This document shows positions 8,311-16,637 of a stretch of DNA of 57,289 nt, piece by piece. The first letter of the stretch is position 1. Each line of letters begins with the position of its first letter. Under the pieces are notes generated by a model that worked only from the letters and a program-made list of their open reading frames with translations, had not been told where the DNA came from and ran no database searches. The stretch is from NCBI GenBank assembly GCA_001603075.1, contig LVBB01000006.1, positions 82,890-140,178 on the forward strand, written 5' to 3'. This DNA is from Phycisphaerales bacterium Planc_01 (GTDB taxonomy: Bacteria > Planctomycetota > Phycisphaerae > Sedimentisphaerales > Anaerobacaceae). Made by a program: the position numbers and the translations under genes.

Positions 8311-9861
8311 ATGGCTAACATCGTCGGCATTGATCTGGGAACGACATTTTCGGAACTGGCGATCCTCAACGCGATCGGCAAACCGGAGATCGTTCCGAAC
8401 GCGGACGGAGAGCGACTGACCCCATCGGCCATCTTCTTTGATGAAGAGAACCCCGAACTCATCCGCGTGGGGATCGAGGCCCTCAATTCGAGGCACCTGA
8501 ACCCGGCGCGTTCGGTACGGTGGATCAAGCGTCATATGGGCGACGCCGAGTACAAGGTGAATATCGACGGAACGGACTGGACCCCGGTGGAGTTGTCGGC
8601 TTTGATCCTCAAGAAGCTCAAGCAGGATTCGGAAGCTGCACACGGCGAGATTCGTGACGCCGTGATCTCCGTCCCGGCCCACTTCGACGAGGTCCGGCGT
8701 AAGGCGACGATGGACGCCGGAACCGCCGTCGGCCTCAACGTGATCGCCATCGTCAACGAGCCCGTGGCGGCGGCGCTGTACTACGCCACGACCCGCCAGG
8801 TGACCGGCAAGGTGCTTGTATACGACCTCGGCGGTGGCACGTTCGACGTGACGCTGATGAACGTCAACGGCCTTCAAATGGACATCGTCTGTTCGCAGGG
8901 CGACCATGCGCTCGGCGGCATCGACTTCGACAACAAGGTCCTCGAGATCCTGCAGAAACTCTATCGGGACAAGTTCGGCACCGATCTGATCGTCTCCGAG
9001 GAAGATCGGGCCAAGTACGAGGACGAGGCCGAAGACATCAAGAAGACGCTGTCGCGCCGTCCCGTGGCGAAGAAGATTCTCTACGGCGCCGCCGGAAGCA
9101 TGCGGGTGGAAGTCACCCGAGAGATGTTCGAAGAGGCGATCGCTCCTCTGGTGGCCCGCACCGACATGATGGTGGAGGTCGCACTGGAAGAGGCCGGCAT
9201 CAAACCGTCCGACGTGGACACCGTCTTGCTGGTCGGCGGCAGCACCCGCGTTCCCATGGTGCGGGCGCACCTGGAAGAGACGTTCGGGTTCGCGCCGGAG
9301 AACGCCGTGAACGTCGATGAGTGCGTCGCACTCGGGGCGGCACTGCACGCCGGTCTGACCGCCGTGCGCCAGAATCCCGATGCCGTCGACGCCGGTATCC
9401 GCACCGGTTTGCAGGACATCTGCCTGACGGACGTGTGTAACCAGAGCTACGGAACGATCTGCGCGCCGATCGACAAGGAAACCGGCCGTCGCGTGATTCA
9501 GAACCGGATCATCCTCAAGAAGAACACACCCCTGCCGTGCGAGGCCACGCAGACCTTCTATACGGTCTCCCAGGGCCAGGAGAAGGTCGAAGTGACGGTC
9601 ACCCAGGGCGAGGATTCCGATCCGGCCTACGTCAACACGATCGCCACGCATCGCTTCGAGCTGCCACCCAACCGGCCGGCCGAGCGTCCCATCAAGGTGA
9701 CGTACAGCTACGATCTCAACCAGCGAATGCACTGCAAGTTCGAAGACGTCGACTCAGGCCGCGTCCTCGAAGTGGATGTCGCGCTGGACCAGGACGAAAC
9801 GGGGTCGCAGAGCGAGGCGGCGGAAGGTGCCAAAGAGCTGCAAACACTCAAGGTCCAGTAG
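8311..9861 (+). CDS. Lid-less Hsp70/DnaK-family ATPase
   Basis: The 516-residue protein has a full Hsp70 nucleotide-binding domain: phosphate-1 loop GIDLGTTFSE at residues 6-15, the NEPVAAAL segment, phosphate-2 loop DLGGGTFDV, and the adenosine motif LLVGGSTRVP. The interdomain linker differs from DnaK (usually VLLLDVTPLSLG): here it is Cys-containing (ICLTDVCNQSYG). A beta-type substrate-binding half follows (about 400-500), but the alpha-helical lid and C-terminal tail are absent, making it about 120 residues shorter than DnaK. Start ATG 8311 has AGGAG 6 bases upstream; an in-frame extension back to 8188 overlaps the previous gene and adds nothing conserved. It sits between the GrpE-like and TerB/J-like genes. 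Confidence 0.9.
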   Translation: MANIVGIDLGTTFSELAILNAIGKPEIVPNADGERLTPSAIFFDEENPELIRVGIEALNSRHLNPARSVRWIKRHMGDAEYKVNIDGTDWTPVELSALILKKLKQDSEAAHGEIRDAVISVPAHFDEVRRKATMDAGTAVGLNVIAIVNEPVAAALYYATTRQVTGKVLVYDLGGGTFDVTLMNVNGLQMDIVCSQGDHALGGIDFDNKVLEILQKLYRDKFGTDLIVSEEDRAKYEDEAEDIKKTLSRRPVAKKILYGAAGSMRVEVTREMFEEAIAPLVARTDMMVEVALEEAGIKPSDVDTVLLVGGSTRVPMVRAHLEETFGFAPENAVNVDECVALGAALHAGLTAVRQNPDAVDAGIRTGLQDICLTDVCNQSYGTICAPIDKETGRRVIQNRIILKKNTPLPCEATQTFYTVSQGQEKVEVTVTQGEDSDPAYVNTIATHRFELPPNRPAERPIKVTYSYDLNQRMHCKFEDVDSGRVLEVDVALDQDETGSQSEAAEGAKELQTLKVQ

Positions 9862-9879
9862 GATGCGGAATTAGGTCCC

Positions 9880-11340
9880 ATGTTCAGAATTTTGATTCCA
9901 GTTGCGGCTATGGTCGTTGGGGTGGCGGCCGGGGTCTTCATCGGAATGCGACGCCGAAGTTCGCAACCGACCGAGAGCGTCCCAGTCCGGTTGTCCTCGG
10001 GGCTCGCATTCGCCCGCATCCTGCTGGCGCGTGTTCGTAACTGGAGCACAGAAATCACGCGATGGACGACCGGCATCGTGAGGCGTCTGCCGGACCGGCT
10101 CAGACAGACCGTCCAACGTGTCCACCATCACCACGAATCCGGAGGTGCGCCGCAAAGAGACAAGGAGGAAGACCTGCCGGCGACAGGCGAAAGCGACGGT
10201 CAGGACGTCGCCGAAAGCACCCGGAATCATCAAGCCGACACATCGGAGAAACCCGACCGGAGCGTCGATTTGAGCGGGTTGAACTGTCGTGCCCGAATCG
10301 GCAGAGAACCGAAGGGCGACACGTGGCAGACGGTCCTGATTGTGGACATCTGCGGCGTCATCGAGGCGCCTGACGACGGACATGACGTCGATCTCAAGGC
10401 CACCTTGAGCGACATCACGGACCGCAAAGGTCCGGCTCTGCCCGCACTGGTCCGGCCCAAGCAGGGACCGATCCATCGGAGCGCTCAGTTCACCTACCAG
10501 ACGCAAATCGGCCGACTCTGCCACCAGCACACGGTCCTGGAGGACTGGATGGCGGTCGCGCAAATCTCGCCGGAGTGGTTCGTCCTGCCGCGACAGGGGC
10601 ATCGCGAACTGCGATTCGACATCGCCATCGTCTCGCGCTCGACCGGCGAGCAACTGGCCACCGGCACGTGCATCGGCGCCTTCGAGAACATCGAGATCGG
10701 CTACCTCGATATCGACGACAACATCCAGCGGGCCAAGACACTCGCCGTGGGACTGGCCTTCAGCGTGGGAGCGGCCAACAATGCCCTCCAGGAGCCCGAG
10801 ATCAACGTGATTCATGGCTGGGTCCGGACCAACTTCGGGTCGGGCGATGCTTCCGAGGGAGCGCGTCTGGAACTGGAACAGGCCCTCCGCAAGACCGCCG
10901 CGTTCTTCCTGCGAGGCGGACGCCTGAACCTGGAGGAAATCTGCAACGAGATCGTGGAGATCGCCCCAGTGGTCGGTCGGCTCGACATCATGGACCTGTC
11001 CTTGAGGGTAGCCGGAGCAAAGGGGCAGGTCACCCCCACCGACATCCGGCTTCTCAAAGACCTGGCACAATGGCTCCGGATCGACCGCGGCCGGTTACGC
11101 ACGATGGTCGAGAAGACGCTTCCGGTAAGCATGCACCAGAGCGAGGATGCGGAGATGATCCTTGGCGTTACCACGGAGATGAACAAGGATGAGGTCCGCC
11201 ATCAGTTGAATCGCGAGTACGCCAAGTGGAGTTCGCGCGTCATCAGCTCCGATCCGGCGATCCGCAAACAGGCCGATCAGATGCTCAACCTGATCGCCGA
11301 CGCCCGCACACAGTACATCGGCGTCAACCTCTCGAAATGA
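9880..11340 (+). CDS. Membrane-anchored TerB/J-like co-chaperone candidate
   Basis: The 486-residue protein starts with an N-terminal membrane anchor (about 3-22), then a basic and His/acidic-rich linker to about 125. A central beta-rich region of unknown family spans about 130-310. Residues about 324-417 look like a TerB-type helical domain (acidic pairs, LLKDLAQWLRIDRGRLRTM). The last ~60 residues follow a J-domain layout (MILGVTTEMNKDEVRHQL, then a closing helix), but the HPD loop is replaced by a Ser-Ser-Arg stretch. Anchor, TerB and J in that set recalls DjlA of Proteobacteria. It begins 18 bases after the Hsp70 stop. Loss of HPD means it may dock the Hsp70 without the usual stimulation of ATP hydrolysis. 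Domain calls are by eye. Confidence 0.6.
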   Translation: MFRILIPVAAMVVGVAAGVFIGMRRRSSQPTESVPVRLSSGLAFARILLARVRNWSTEITRWTTGIVRRLPDRLRQTVQRVHHHHESGGAPQRDKEEDLPATGESDGQDVAESTRNHQADTSEKPDRSVDLSGLNCRARIGREPKGDTWQTVLIVDICGVIEAPDDGHDVDLKATLSDITDRKGPALPALVRPKQGPIHRSAQFTYQTQIGRLCHQHTVLEDWMAVAQISPEWFVLPRQGHRELRFDIAIVSRSTGEQLATGTCIGAFENIEIGYLDIDDNIQRAKTLAVGLAFSVGAANNALQEPEINVIHGWVRTNFGSGDASEGARLELEQALRKTAAFFLRGGRLNLEEICNEIVEIAPVVGRLDIMDLSLRVAGAKGQVTPTDIRLLKDLAQWLRIDRGRLRTMVEKTLPVSMHQSEDAEMILGVTTEMNKDEVRHQLNREYAKWSSRVISSDPAIRKQADQMLNLIADARTQYIGVNLSK

Positions 11341-11389
11341 CCTTTCTGCCTGGAGGCCGCTATTCCCCCCGCACGACGGACATCGCCGA

Positions 11390-11587
11390 TCAGAAGATCG
11401 TGTAGATGAACGGCGCCGCGCTGGTCCCGGCCAGCAGGACGATCAGCCCCAGAAGCAGCAGCACCAGCACGATGGGCAGCAACCACCATTTCTTGTTGTG
11501 CCTGAGGAAGTGCCAGAATTCCGTGACGAGAGACGGACGCTTCTCTTGGGCGAGCCGTGCAAACTTGGTCGAGTCCTTTTCCGCCAT
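11390..11587 (-). CDS. Small single-TM protein, DUF5989/SxtK-like
   Basis: A 65-residue protein: a charged N-terminus with the pattern VTEFWHFLRHNKKWW, then one strong membrane helix (about 36-55). This matches the DUF5989 type of small proteins found beside carbamoyltransferases and SxtJ-like proteins. It is the last gene of the minus-strand cluster, 19 bases after the SxtJ-like gene; GAGGTG precedes the start at a good distance. Biochemical role unknown. Confidence 0.75.
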   Translation of the reverse strand: MAEKDSTKFARLAQEKRPSLVTEFWHFLRHNKKWWLLPIVLVLLLLGLIVLLAGTSAAPFIYTIF

Positions 11588-11606
11588 ACCAGGGGCACCT
11601 CATGGA

Positions 11607-12029
11607 TCAGAACTGTTGGAAATAGCGTTCCACCTTCTTCGTCTGGCGGTGCGGCAGCCAATACGTCGGGGCCTCGGGATCGAACTTGCGACACAACGCG
11701 TCGCGTCCGATCAGGCGAAAGATCAGCCCCAACGGTGTGATAAGGCCGAAATACACGGCCGCCATCAGGACCATGCTGACAACGAGGCCGATCGGCAGCG
11801 TTATCGCCATCAGCGTGACGTAAATATAGCGTGTGAGCTTCAGCGAGACAAGTCCGCTCAGCCAGATGAGTCCTCCAAACGCCATGATGCCGGCGCACCA
11901 CCGGACGTCCACGCCCTTAAGCGTATACAACAGCACCGCGATCAACGTCGTTGCGACGACGGCGATGATCCGAAAGCCGTTGAGGTCTTTACGGCTTGGG
12001 TTCCAGTTGACGCTGACCAATGACATCAT
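11607..12029 (-). CDS. SxtJ-family membrane protein
   Basis: A 140-residue protein with two helical hairpins: hydrophobic stretches at about 22-38, 45-62 and 70-100. The C-terminal motif FDPEAPTYWLPH is typical of the SxtJ family, named from the saxitoxin cluster but widespread next to NodU-type carbamoyltransferases. Two ATG codons in tandem (12029 and 12026) make the exact start uncertain by one residue. It lies 24 bases downstream of the carbamoyltransferase, so probably co-transcribed. Function unknown; likely supports the carbamoyl-transfer product at the membrane. Confidence 0.8.
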   Translation of the reverse strand: MMSLVSVNWNPSRKDLNGFRIIAVVATTLIAVLLYTLKGVDVRWCAGIMAFGGLIWLSGLVSLKLTRYIYVTLMAITLPIGLVVSMVLMAAVYFGLITPLGLIFRLIGRDALCRKFDPEAPTYWLPHRQTKKVERYFQQF

Positions 12030-12053
12030 TCACTCTCGCGATCTGCTGCTTCG

Positions 12054-13883
12054 TCAATCCAGCTTGAACTGCGACTTATAGCGTTCCACGTCATGCCGCG
12101 GCACCTGGGGCTGCTCGCGCTTGTACAGGACCCGTTTGCCCAAGACGAGCACGTCCATGTCGGTGGCCATGAAGCACCGATAGGCATGCTCCGGCGTGCA
12201 AACGATCGGCTCGCCACGGATGTTGAAGCTGGTGTTGATGATCACCGGGCAGCCCGTCCTGGCCTTGAAGCGGCTCATCAGCTCGTACAAGGGCCCGTGG
12301 CGGTCCCGGTCCACCGTCTGAACCCGCGCCGAGTAGTCCACGTGGGTCACCGCCGGAATGACGCTGCGTTTACCCCTCAGGCGGTCGAGCCCTGTCGCCC
12401 GCGTGGCGTCGCCGTCAAGCCGCTTTTCCGGCCGCACCGGCGCGACGATCAGCATGTACGGGCTCTCCTGCCCCGGTTCGAGGCCGAAGTATTCCGGCGC
12501 ATCCTCGACCAGCACACACGGTGCAAAGGGCCGGAACGATTCTCTGAACTTGATCTTGAGATTCATCAGCGACTGCATCTTCTCGCTGCGGGCATCCCCG
12601 ATAATGCTCCGGCTGCCCAGCGCACGCGGCCCGAACTCCATCCGACCCTGGAACCAGCCCACCACGTTCTCAGACGCCACCAAGTCCGCCACACAATCGT
12701 ACAGTTCCGTTTCCCGTTCGAAGGTGTGATGCGGGGCACCGACGCTCCGGAGGAATTCGCAGATCGCCTCGTCGTCGAACACCGGACCGAGCAGCGACCC
12801 GCCTTGCGTGTCCCGCGCGCCGACCTTGCGCTCGTGATCGAGCAACTGGTGCCACACGAACAGGGCCGCGCCGAGTGCTCCGCCCGCGTCCCCGGCCGCC
12901 GGCTGCACCCAGATGTTCTCGAACGGTCCCTCGCGCAAAATCCGCCCATTGCCCACGCAGTTCAGCGCCACACCCCCTGCCAGCACGAGGTTCTTCATCC
13001 CTGTTTCCTGGTGAACGTTCCGGGCCATGCGCAGCATGATCTCCTCCGTCACCGATTGGATCGAGGCGGCCACGTCCATCGTATGCTCGGTGATGGGGCC
13101 CTCGGGCTTGCGGACCGGCGCGCCGAAGAGACGCTCGAAGCGACGGTCCACCATCACGGTCTTGTACCCATAAGGAAAATACCGCACGTTCAGACGAAAC
13201 GAACCATCTTCCTTGAGGTCCAGCAGTTCCTGGAGAATGAGATCGCGGAACCTCGGCTCGCCATACGGGGCCAAGCCCATCAGTTTGTATTCGCCCGAAT
13301 TGACGCGAAAGCCGGTGTAGTAGGTGAAGGCCGAGTACAACAAACCCAGCGAGTGCGGGAAGCGGATGACCTTCTGCAATTCGATGCGGTTGCCCCGCCC
13401 GACGCCGGCGCTGGCGGTGGCCCACTCCCCGACCCCGTCGAGAGTCAGGATGGCCGCTTCTTCGAAAGGGCTGGGGAAGAACGCGCTGGCCGCGTGGGAT
13501 TCATGGTGCTCGGTGAAGACGTATCGGCCCTTGTACCTGCCGCCCAACGCCCGATCCAGCTCGCGGGGCAGGTGCAACTTCTGTTTGAGCCACAGCGGAA
13601 TGCTCATCAGGAACTGGCGGAAGCCACGAGGGGCATAGGCGATATAGGTCTCCAGCAGACGCTCGAAGTGAACGAGGGGCTTCTCATAGAAGACGACATA
13701 ATCGAGGCTTTCGGCCGTAAGCTTGCCGGCCTCCAAGCAGAACGCCACCGCATGCGACGGGAAGCCGGGATCGTGCTTGATCCGCGTGAAACGCTCCTCC
13801 TGCGCGGCCGCGACGATCACGCCGTCGCTCACCAGGGCCGCCGCACTGTCGTGATAGAACGCCGATATGCCCAGAATATTCAT
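12054..13883 (-). CDS. NodU/CmcH-family carbamoyltransferase
   Basis: The 609-residue protein opens MNILGISAFYHDSAAALV, the hallmark of the NodU/CmcH/SxtI family. The N-terminal Kae1-like (ASKHA) domain (about 1-350) carries HHESHAASAFF and the GGVALNCVGN motif. The C-terminal carbamoyl-transfer domain has FGPRALGSRSI and a PVIINTSFNIRGEPIV motif. These enzymes move a carbamoyl group from carbamoyl phosphate, via an adenylate, to a hydroxyl or amine of a sugar or secondary metabolite. The acceptor is not predictable here. It sits 3 bases after the SGNH/TPR gene and before the SxtJ- and DUF5989-like genes; no antibiotic or toxin genes are near, so a surface glycan or other envelope product is a plausible target (inference). 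Confidence 0.92.
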   Translation of the reverse strand: MNILGISAFYHDSAAALVSDGVIVAAAQEERFTRIKHDPGFPSHAVAFCLEAGKLTAESLDYVVFYEKPLVHFERLLETYIAYAPRGFRQFLMSIPLWLKQKLHLPRELDRALGGRYKGRYVFTEHHESHAASAFFPSPFEEAAILTLDGVGEWATASAGVGRGNRIELQKVIRFPHSLGLLYSAFTYYTGFRVNSGEYKLMGLAPYGEPRFRDLILQELLDLKEDGSFRLNVRYFPYGYKTVMVDRRFERLFGAPVRKPEGPITEHTMDVAASIQSVTEEIMLRMARNVHQETGMKNLVLAGGVALNCVGNGRILREGPFENIWVQPAAGDAGGALGAALFVWHQLLDHERKVGARDTQGGSLLGPVFDDEAICEFLRSVGAPHHTFERETELYDCVADLVASENVVGWFQGRMEFGPRALGSRSIIGDARSEKMQSLMNLKIKFRESFRPFAPCVLVEDAPEYFGLEPGQESPYMLIVAPVRPEKRLDGDATRATGLDRLRGKRSVIPAVTHVDYSARVQTVDRDRHGPLYELMSRFKARTGCPVIINTSFNIRGEPIVCTPEHAYRCFMATDMDVLVLGKRVLYKREQPQVPRHDVERYKSQFKLD

Positions 13884-13886
13884 GGT

Positions 13887-16220
13887 CTATTGGATCCCGC
13901 GCGACGGCGGCTCCGGACCCGAAGCGAACAGATCGCGCAAGGCGGCATGTTTCCTCGCCCGTTCGGCATCACCCGACTGAGCGTATGCCGCCGCCAAAAT
14001 CTGATATCCTTCGACGAAATCCGGCTTCAACATGACCGCCTTGCTCACATGCTCGATGCCCTTGTCGAGCTGATCGAGGCGGATCGACTGAATGCCGAGC
14101 CCGATGTGGGTCAGGTAGTTCTGTGGATCGGCCTCGACCGCCTCGGCAAACCACCTTTGGGCTTCGGCCGGCTGGTTCTGCTTGGCGTAGTAGTTGCCCA
14201 TGTTGATCCGTCCCTGTATCGACGCCGGGTCGATCTGAAGGACTTTGTCCAAGTGCCGCTTCATCGCCACATAGTCCTGCCGATGCGAAGCGGCCGCCGC
14301 CAGATTGACCAGGACGTCGACGTTCCGGGGCGCCATCTTGTGGAGTTCCTCATAGACAGTCGCCGCCTCCGCGATGCGTCCGTTCTGGGCGTAATGCGTC
14401 CCCAGCATGAGAAGAGCCTCTTTGCGGTCGTAGCGATAGGGACTCTCACGCGACATGAGTGCATCGATCGCCTGGTCTTTCATTCCGCCCTGAGCATAGG
14501 CCCTCGCCAAAGCCAGACGAACGGTCATATCATGGGGCCGGCTCTGAAGCACCTGCTCATATCGGCGGATCGCTTCACCGATCCGCCCGCGATCGAGCAG
14601 GAACTGCCCGTAGCGGGCGTTCAGATAGGAGTCCAATGGGGCCTGCTCGACGGCGTGGAGAAAGACCTCTTCGGCAACAGCGCCGTCTCGAACCATCCTT
14701 CGCAGGGCAAACAGGCCCTCACGCAGGCGTTGCAGCTCTGCCTCGTGGGTGATCTGCCCGGCAAACGGAGCAAGCGTCTTGCGACGATACATCACCATCG
14801 CAAGATCGTACATCTCTCGGTTCGTAAAGAGCAGGCGGTCCCGACACAGGGTCAACAGCTCGGCCGGCGTCCGCTCCGGCTCGCTCAGCCCGACCTCCGG
14901 GAGTGCCTCACGAATCGTCCGCATAACGGCCAGCGCCGCCAGGAAATTGCCCCGAAAATTCAGGTGCACATGGTCCAGCAACACATCGTCACCGAGCAGG
15001 CGGTTTCGACTGTGTTCTTCAAGCACTGCCGTCAGATCGCAGAGGCTCACGCCGCGGCTCGCGTTCGTTGTGGCCACCTCTCGAATAACCTTCTCCATCG
15101 CGCTGTCGGCACGAAACCTCAGTGTGTCAAGATCGCGGGCCCGCGCGAACAACGGTCCGGCCTCCACCACCCTGCCCAGGGCATAAAGGCACGTCGCCCG
15201 GCAGAACGCCAGATCGGCGTGTCCTTCATCGATCGCCGAGGCCTTTTCGTAGGCGCCGAGCGCGCCCTCGAAGTTGCCCGCTGCCTCCTGCTGCCGGCCC
15301 TCCTGGAAGTGATGGTCCCACTCGCCGAGCCGATCGTTGGCTAACCCGTCTGCACGCCGCGAGCCGAACGGGGCGCACGATCGGATGTTGGTCGGCACCG
15401 TGCAGAGGATCGTCCTGGCGCGGCAGGACTGTGCCGTGCGGATGATCTCGCGGAGATTCTCGCGGAAATGGCCATAGCACGATCGAAGCTTCGGATCGTC
15501 GCAGGCGATGTGGCTGTCCAGGAAGGCCTCCATCCCCATCCACTTCTTCGCGGGCCCGCGCCGTGCTCGTATCGCCTGACCGGTCCTGTCGATCCACTGC
15601 CCGAGCCGGGTATCCTTCTTGGCCGCGATGCACAGGTCGATGAAGGCCCGGCTTGCGTAAAGCCCCTCGGGCAGCGTGGGCGGGCCGTAGGGGCCGACAA
15701 TCTCGTTGTTGCCCATGTACACGATGAAGACGTCCGGCTCGTGCGAGGCGCAGTCCCGGGCGATCCGCCGCGCCACGTGCGAGTTCATGGCCGTCACCGC
15801 CGCGTTGATGACCTCGAAAGATCGATGGCTCGCGTGGGCGTTGAGCAGGATCTCCAACTGCCGGCAGAACCCGAACGCAACATCGGGGTCGCCGTAGGCG
15901 GCCGAGCCGCCCAGCACGAAGATGCGAACGGTGGATGCGTCCTTCTCCGCCAGGACCTCCGCTTCCGGGGCCCTGGACAACTCCTTGGCCACAAAATGCT
16001 CGCAGTACCGCGCGTTTGTCAGATGGACCGTCTGTCCGGCGACCGACCAGGGAAAGAAAAAACCGCTCGGCTGACCGTAGCCGACCAGCCGCAGCGCCAA
16101 TTCGAGCAGCAGAAGGAATAGCAGCGGGCCGACCAACGCCACTGAAAGACGAAACCACAGCGGAAATCGCCGTGGACGGACAGACCGGCTCGTATGCTTT
16201 GAATCGGGCTTTCTTTCCAT
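13887..16220 (-). CDS. Membrane-anchored SGNH-hydrolase-like protein with C-terminal TPR repeats
   Basis: With the start at ATG 16220 the protein is 777 residues; ATG 16238 is an alternative. A membrane helix follows the basic N-terminus (about 20-40). An SGNH/GDSL-type fold follows, with the Ser block VLGGSAAYGD, a YMGNNE block (Asn) and a late DHVHLNFRG block (Asp and His), so the catalytic set looks complete. The C-terminal half is at least six tetratricopeptide units (for example NVDVLVNLAAAASHRQDY and IQGRINMGNYYAKQNQ). Such proteins are regularly found with the carbamoyltransferase/SxtJ/DUF5989 set. Likely an envelope esterase or acyl-transfer-like enzyme with a TPR scaffold; substrate unknown. 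Confidence 0.8.
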   Translation of the reverse strand: MERKPDSKHTSRSVRPRRFPLWFRLSVALVGPLLFLLLLELALRLVGYGQPSGFFFPWSVAGQTVHLTNARYCEHFVAKELSRAPEAEVLAEKDASTVRIFVLGGSAAYGDPDVAFGFCRQLEILLNAHASHRSFEVINAAVTAMNSHVARRIARDCASHEPDVFIVYMGNNEIVGPYGPPTLPEGLYASRAFIDLCIAAKKDTRLGQWIDRTGQAIRARRGPAKKWMGMEAFLDSHIACDDPKLRSCYGHFRENLREIIRTAQSCRARTILCTVPTNIRSCAPFGSRRADGLANDRLGEWDHHFQEGRQQEAAGNFEGALGAYEKASAIDEGHADLAFCRATCLYALGRVVEAGPLFARARDLDTLRFRADSAMEKVIREVATTNASRGVSLCDLTAVLEEHSRNRLLGDDVLLDHVHLNFRGNFLAALAVMRTIREALPEVGLSEPERTPAELLTLCRDRLLFTNREMYDLAMVMYRRKTLAPFAGQITHEAELQRLREGLFALRRMVRDGAVAEEVFLHAVEQAPLDSYLNARYGQFLLDRGRIGEAIRRYEQVLQSRPHDMTVRLALARAYAQGGMKDQAIDALMSRESPYRYDRKEALLMLGTHYAQNGRIAEAATVYEELHKMAPRNVDVLVNLAAAASHRQDYVAMKRHLDKVLQIDPASIQGRINMGNYYAKQNQPAEAQRWFAEAVEADPQNYLTHIGLGIQSIRLDQLDKGIEHVSKAVMLKPDFVEGYQILAAAYAQSGDAERARKHAALRDLFASGPEPPSRGIQ

Positions 16221-16406
16221 GACGTCCCCGGCGGTCATTTCCAGCGGTCCCGGCTTCAGCACCGGGTGGTCCCGAAACGGCGCGCAAGAAAGAGAACATG
16301 CCGAACCCGCGCTCGGCATGCCCTTCTTGAATTCAGAAATGCATCTTGCGTCCTATCCCCCGGGTTTAGCGACGGCGGCAGGCGCAAGATGTCAAGAGCG
16401 GCCCGA

Positions 16407-16622
16407 TCAGGCCTTGGCCGCGGCCTTCTCCTGGGCCTCGGCGGCCTTGGCCTTCTTGCCGGCCCCACTCTTGCGATGGGCGACCTTGGGCAGCCCAAGC
16501 AAGGTGTCGCCTTCGGCCCATCGCTCTTCTTCCTTAAGAACTTTGACGCGTTCGGCCCGCGACAACACGTTGCGGTGCCGGGCCAATGCGTTTCTCACCT
16601 TGAGTGAAGGATCTACTGACAT
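16407..16622 (-). CDS. PVC-superphylum small basic protein
   Basis: A 71-residue protein with the conserved core SLKVRNALARHRNVLSRAER and a later GLPKVAHRK motif, matching the small basic protein family restricted to Planctomycetes, Verrucomicrobia and Chlamydiae and suggested to be ribosome-associated. The C-terminal tail is Ala/Lys/Glu-rich. AGGAG lies 8-9 bases upstream of the start. This is the best single marker of lineage in the window. Confidence 0.85.
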   Translation of the reverse strand: MSVDPSLKVRNALARHRNVLSRAERVKVLKEEERWAEGDTLLGLPKVAHRKSGAGKKAKAAEAQEKAAAKA

Positions 16623-16637
16623 GCGAACTTTCTCCTG

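Noticed and set aside
8224-9732. Long minus-strand open frame opposite the Hsp70 gene.
   Set aside because: The plus strand codes an unmistakable Hsp70; the antisense frame has a random His/Arg-rich composition.
11341-11389. Possible bidirectional terminator between the convergent TerB/J-like and DUF5989-like genes.
   Set aside because: No stable hairpin or T-run could be found in the 49 bases.
12093-15344. Very long (over 1000 codons) plus-strand open frame opposite the carbamoyltransferase and SGNH genes.
   Set aside because: The opposite strand has two clear families here; this is the usual mirror frame in high-GC coding DNA, with no motif of its own.
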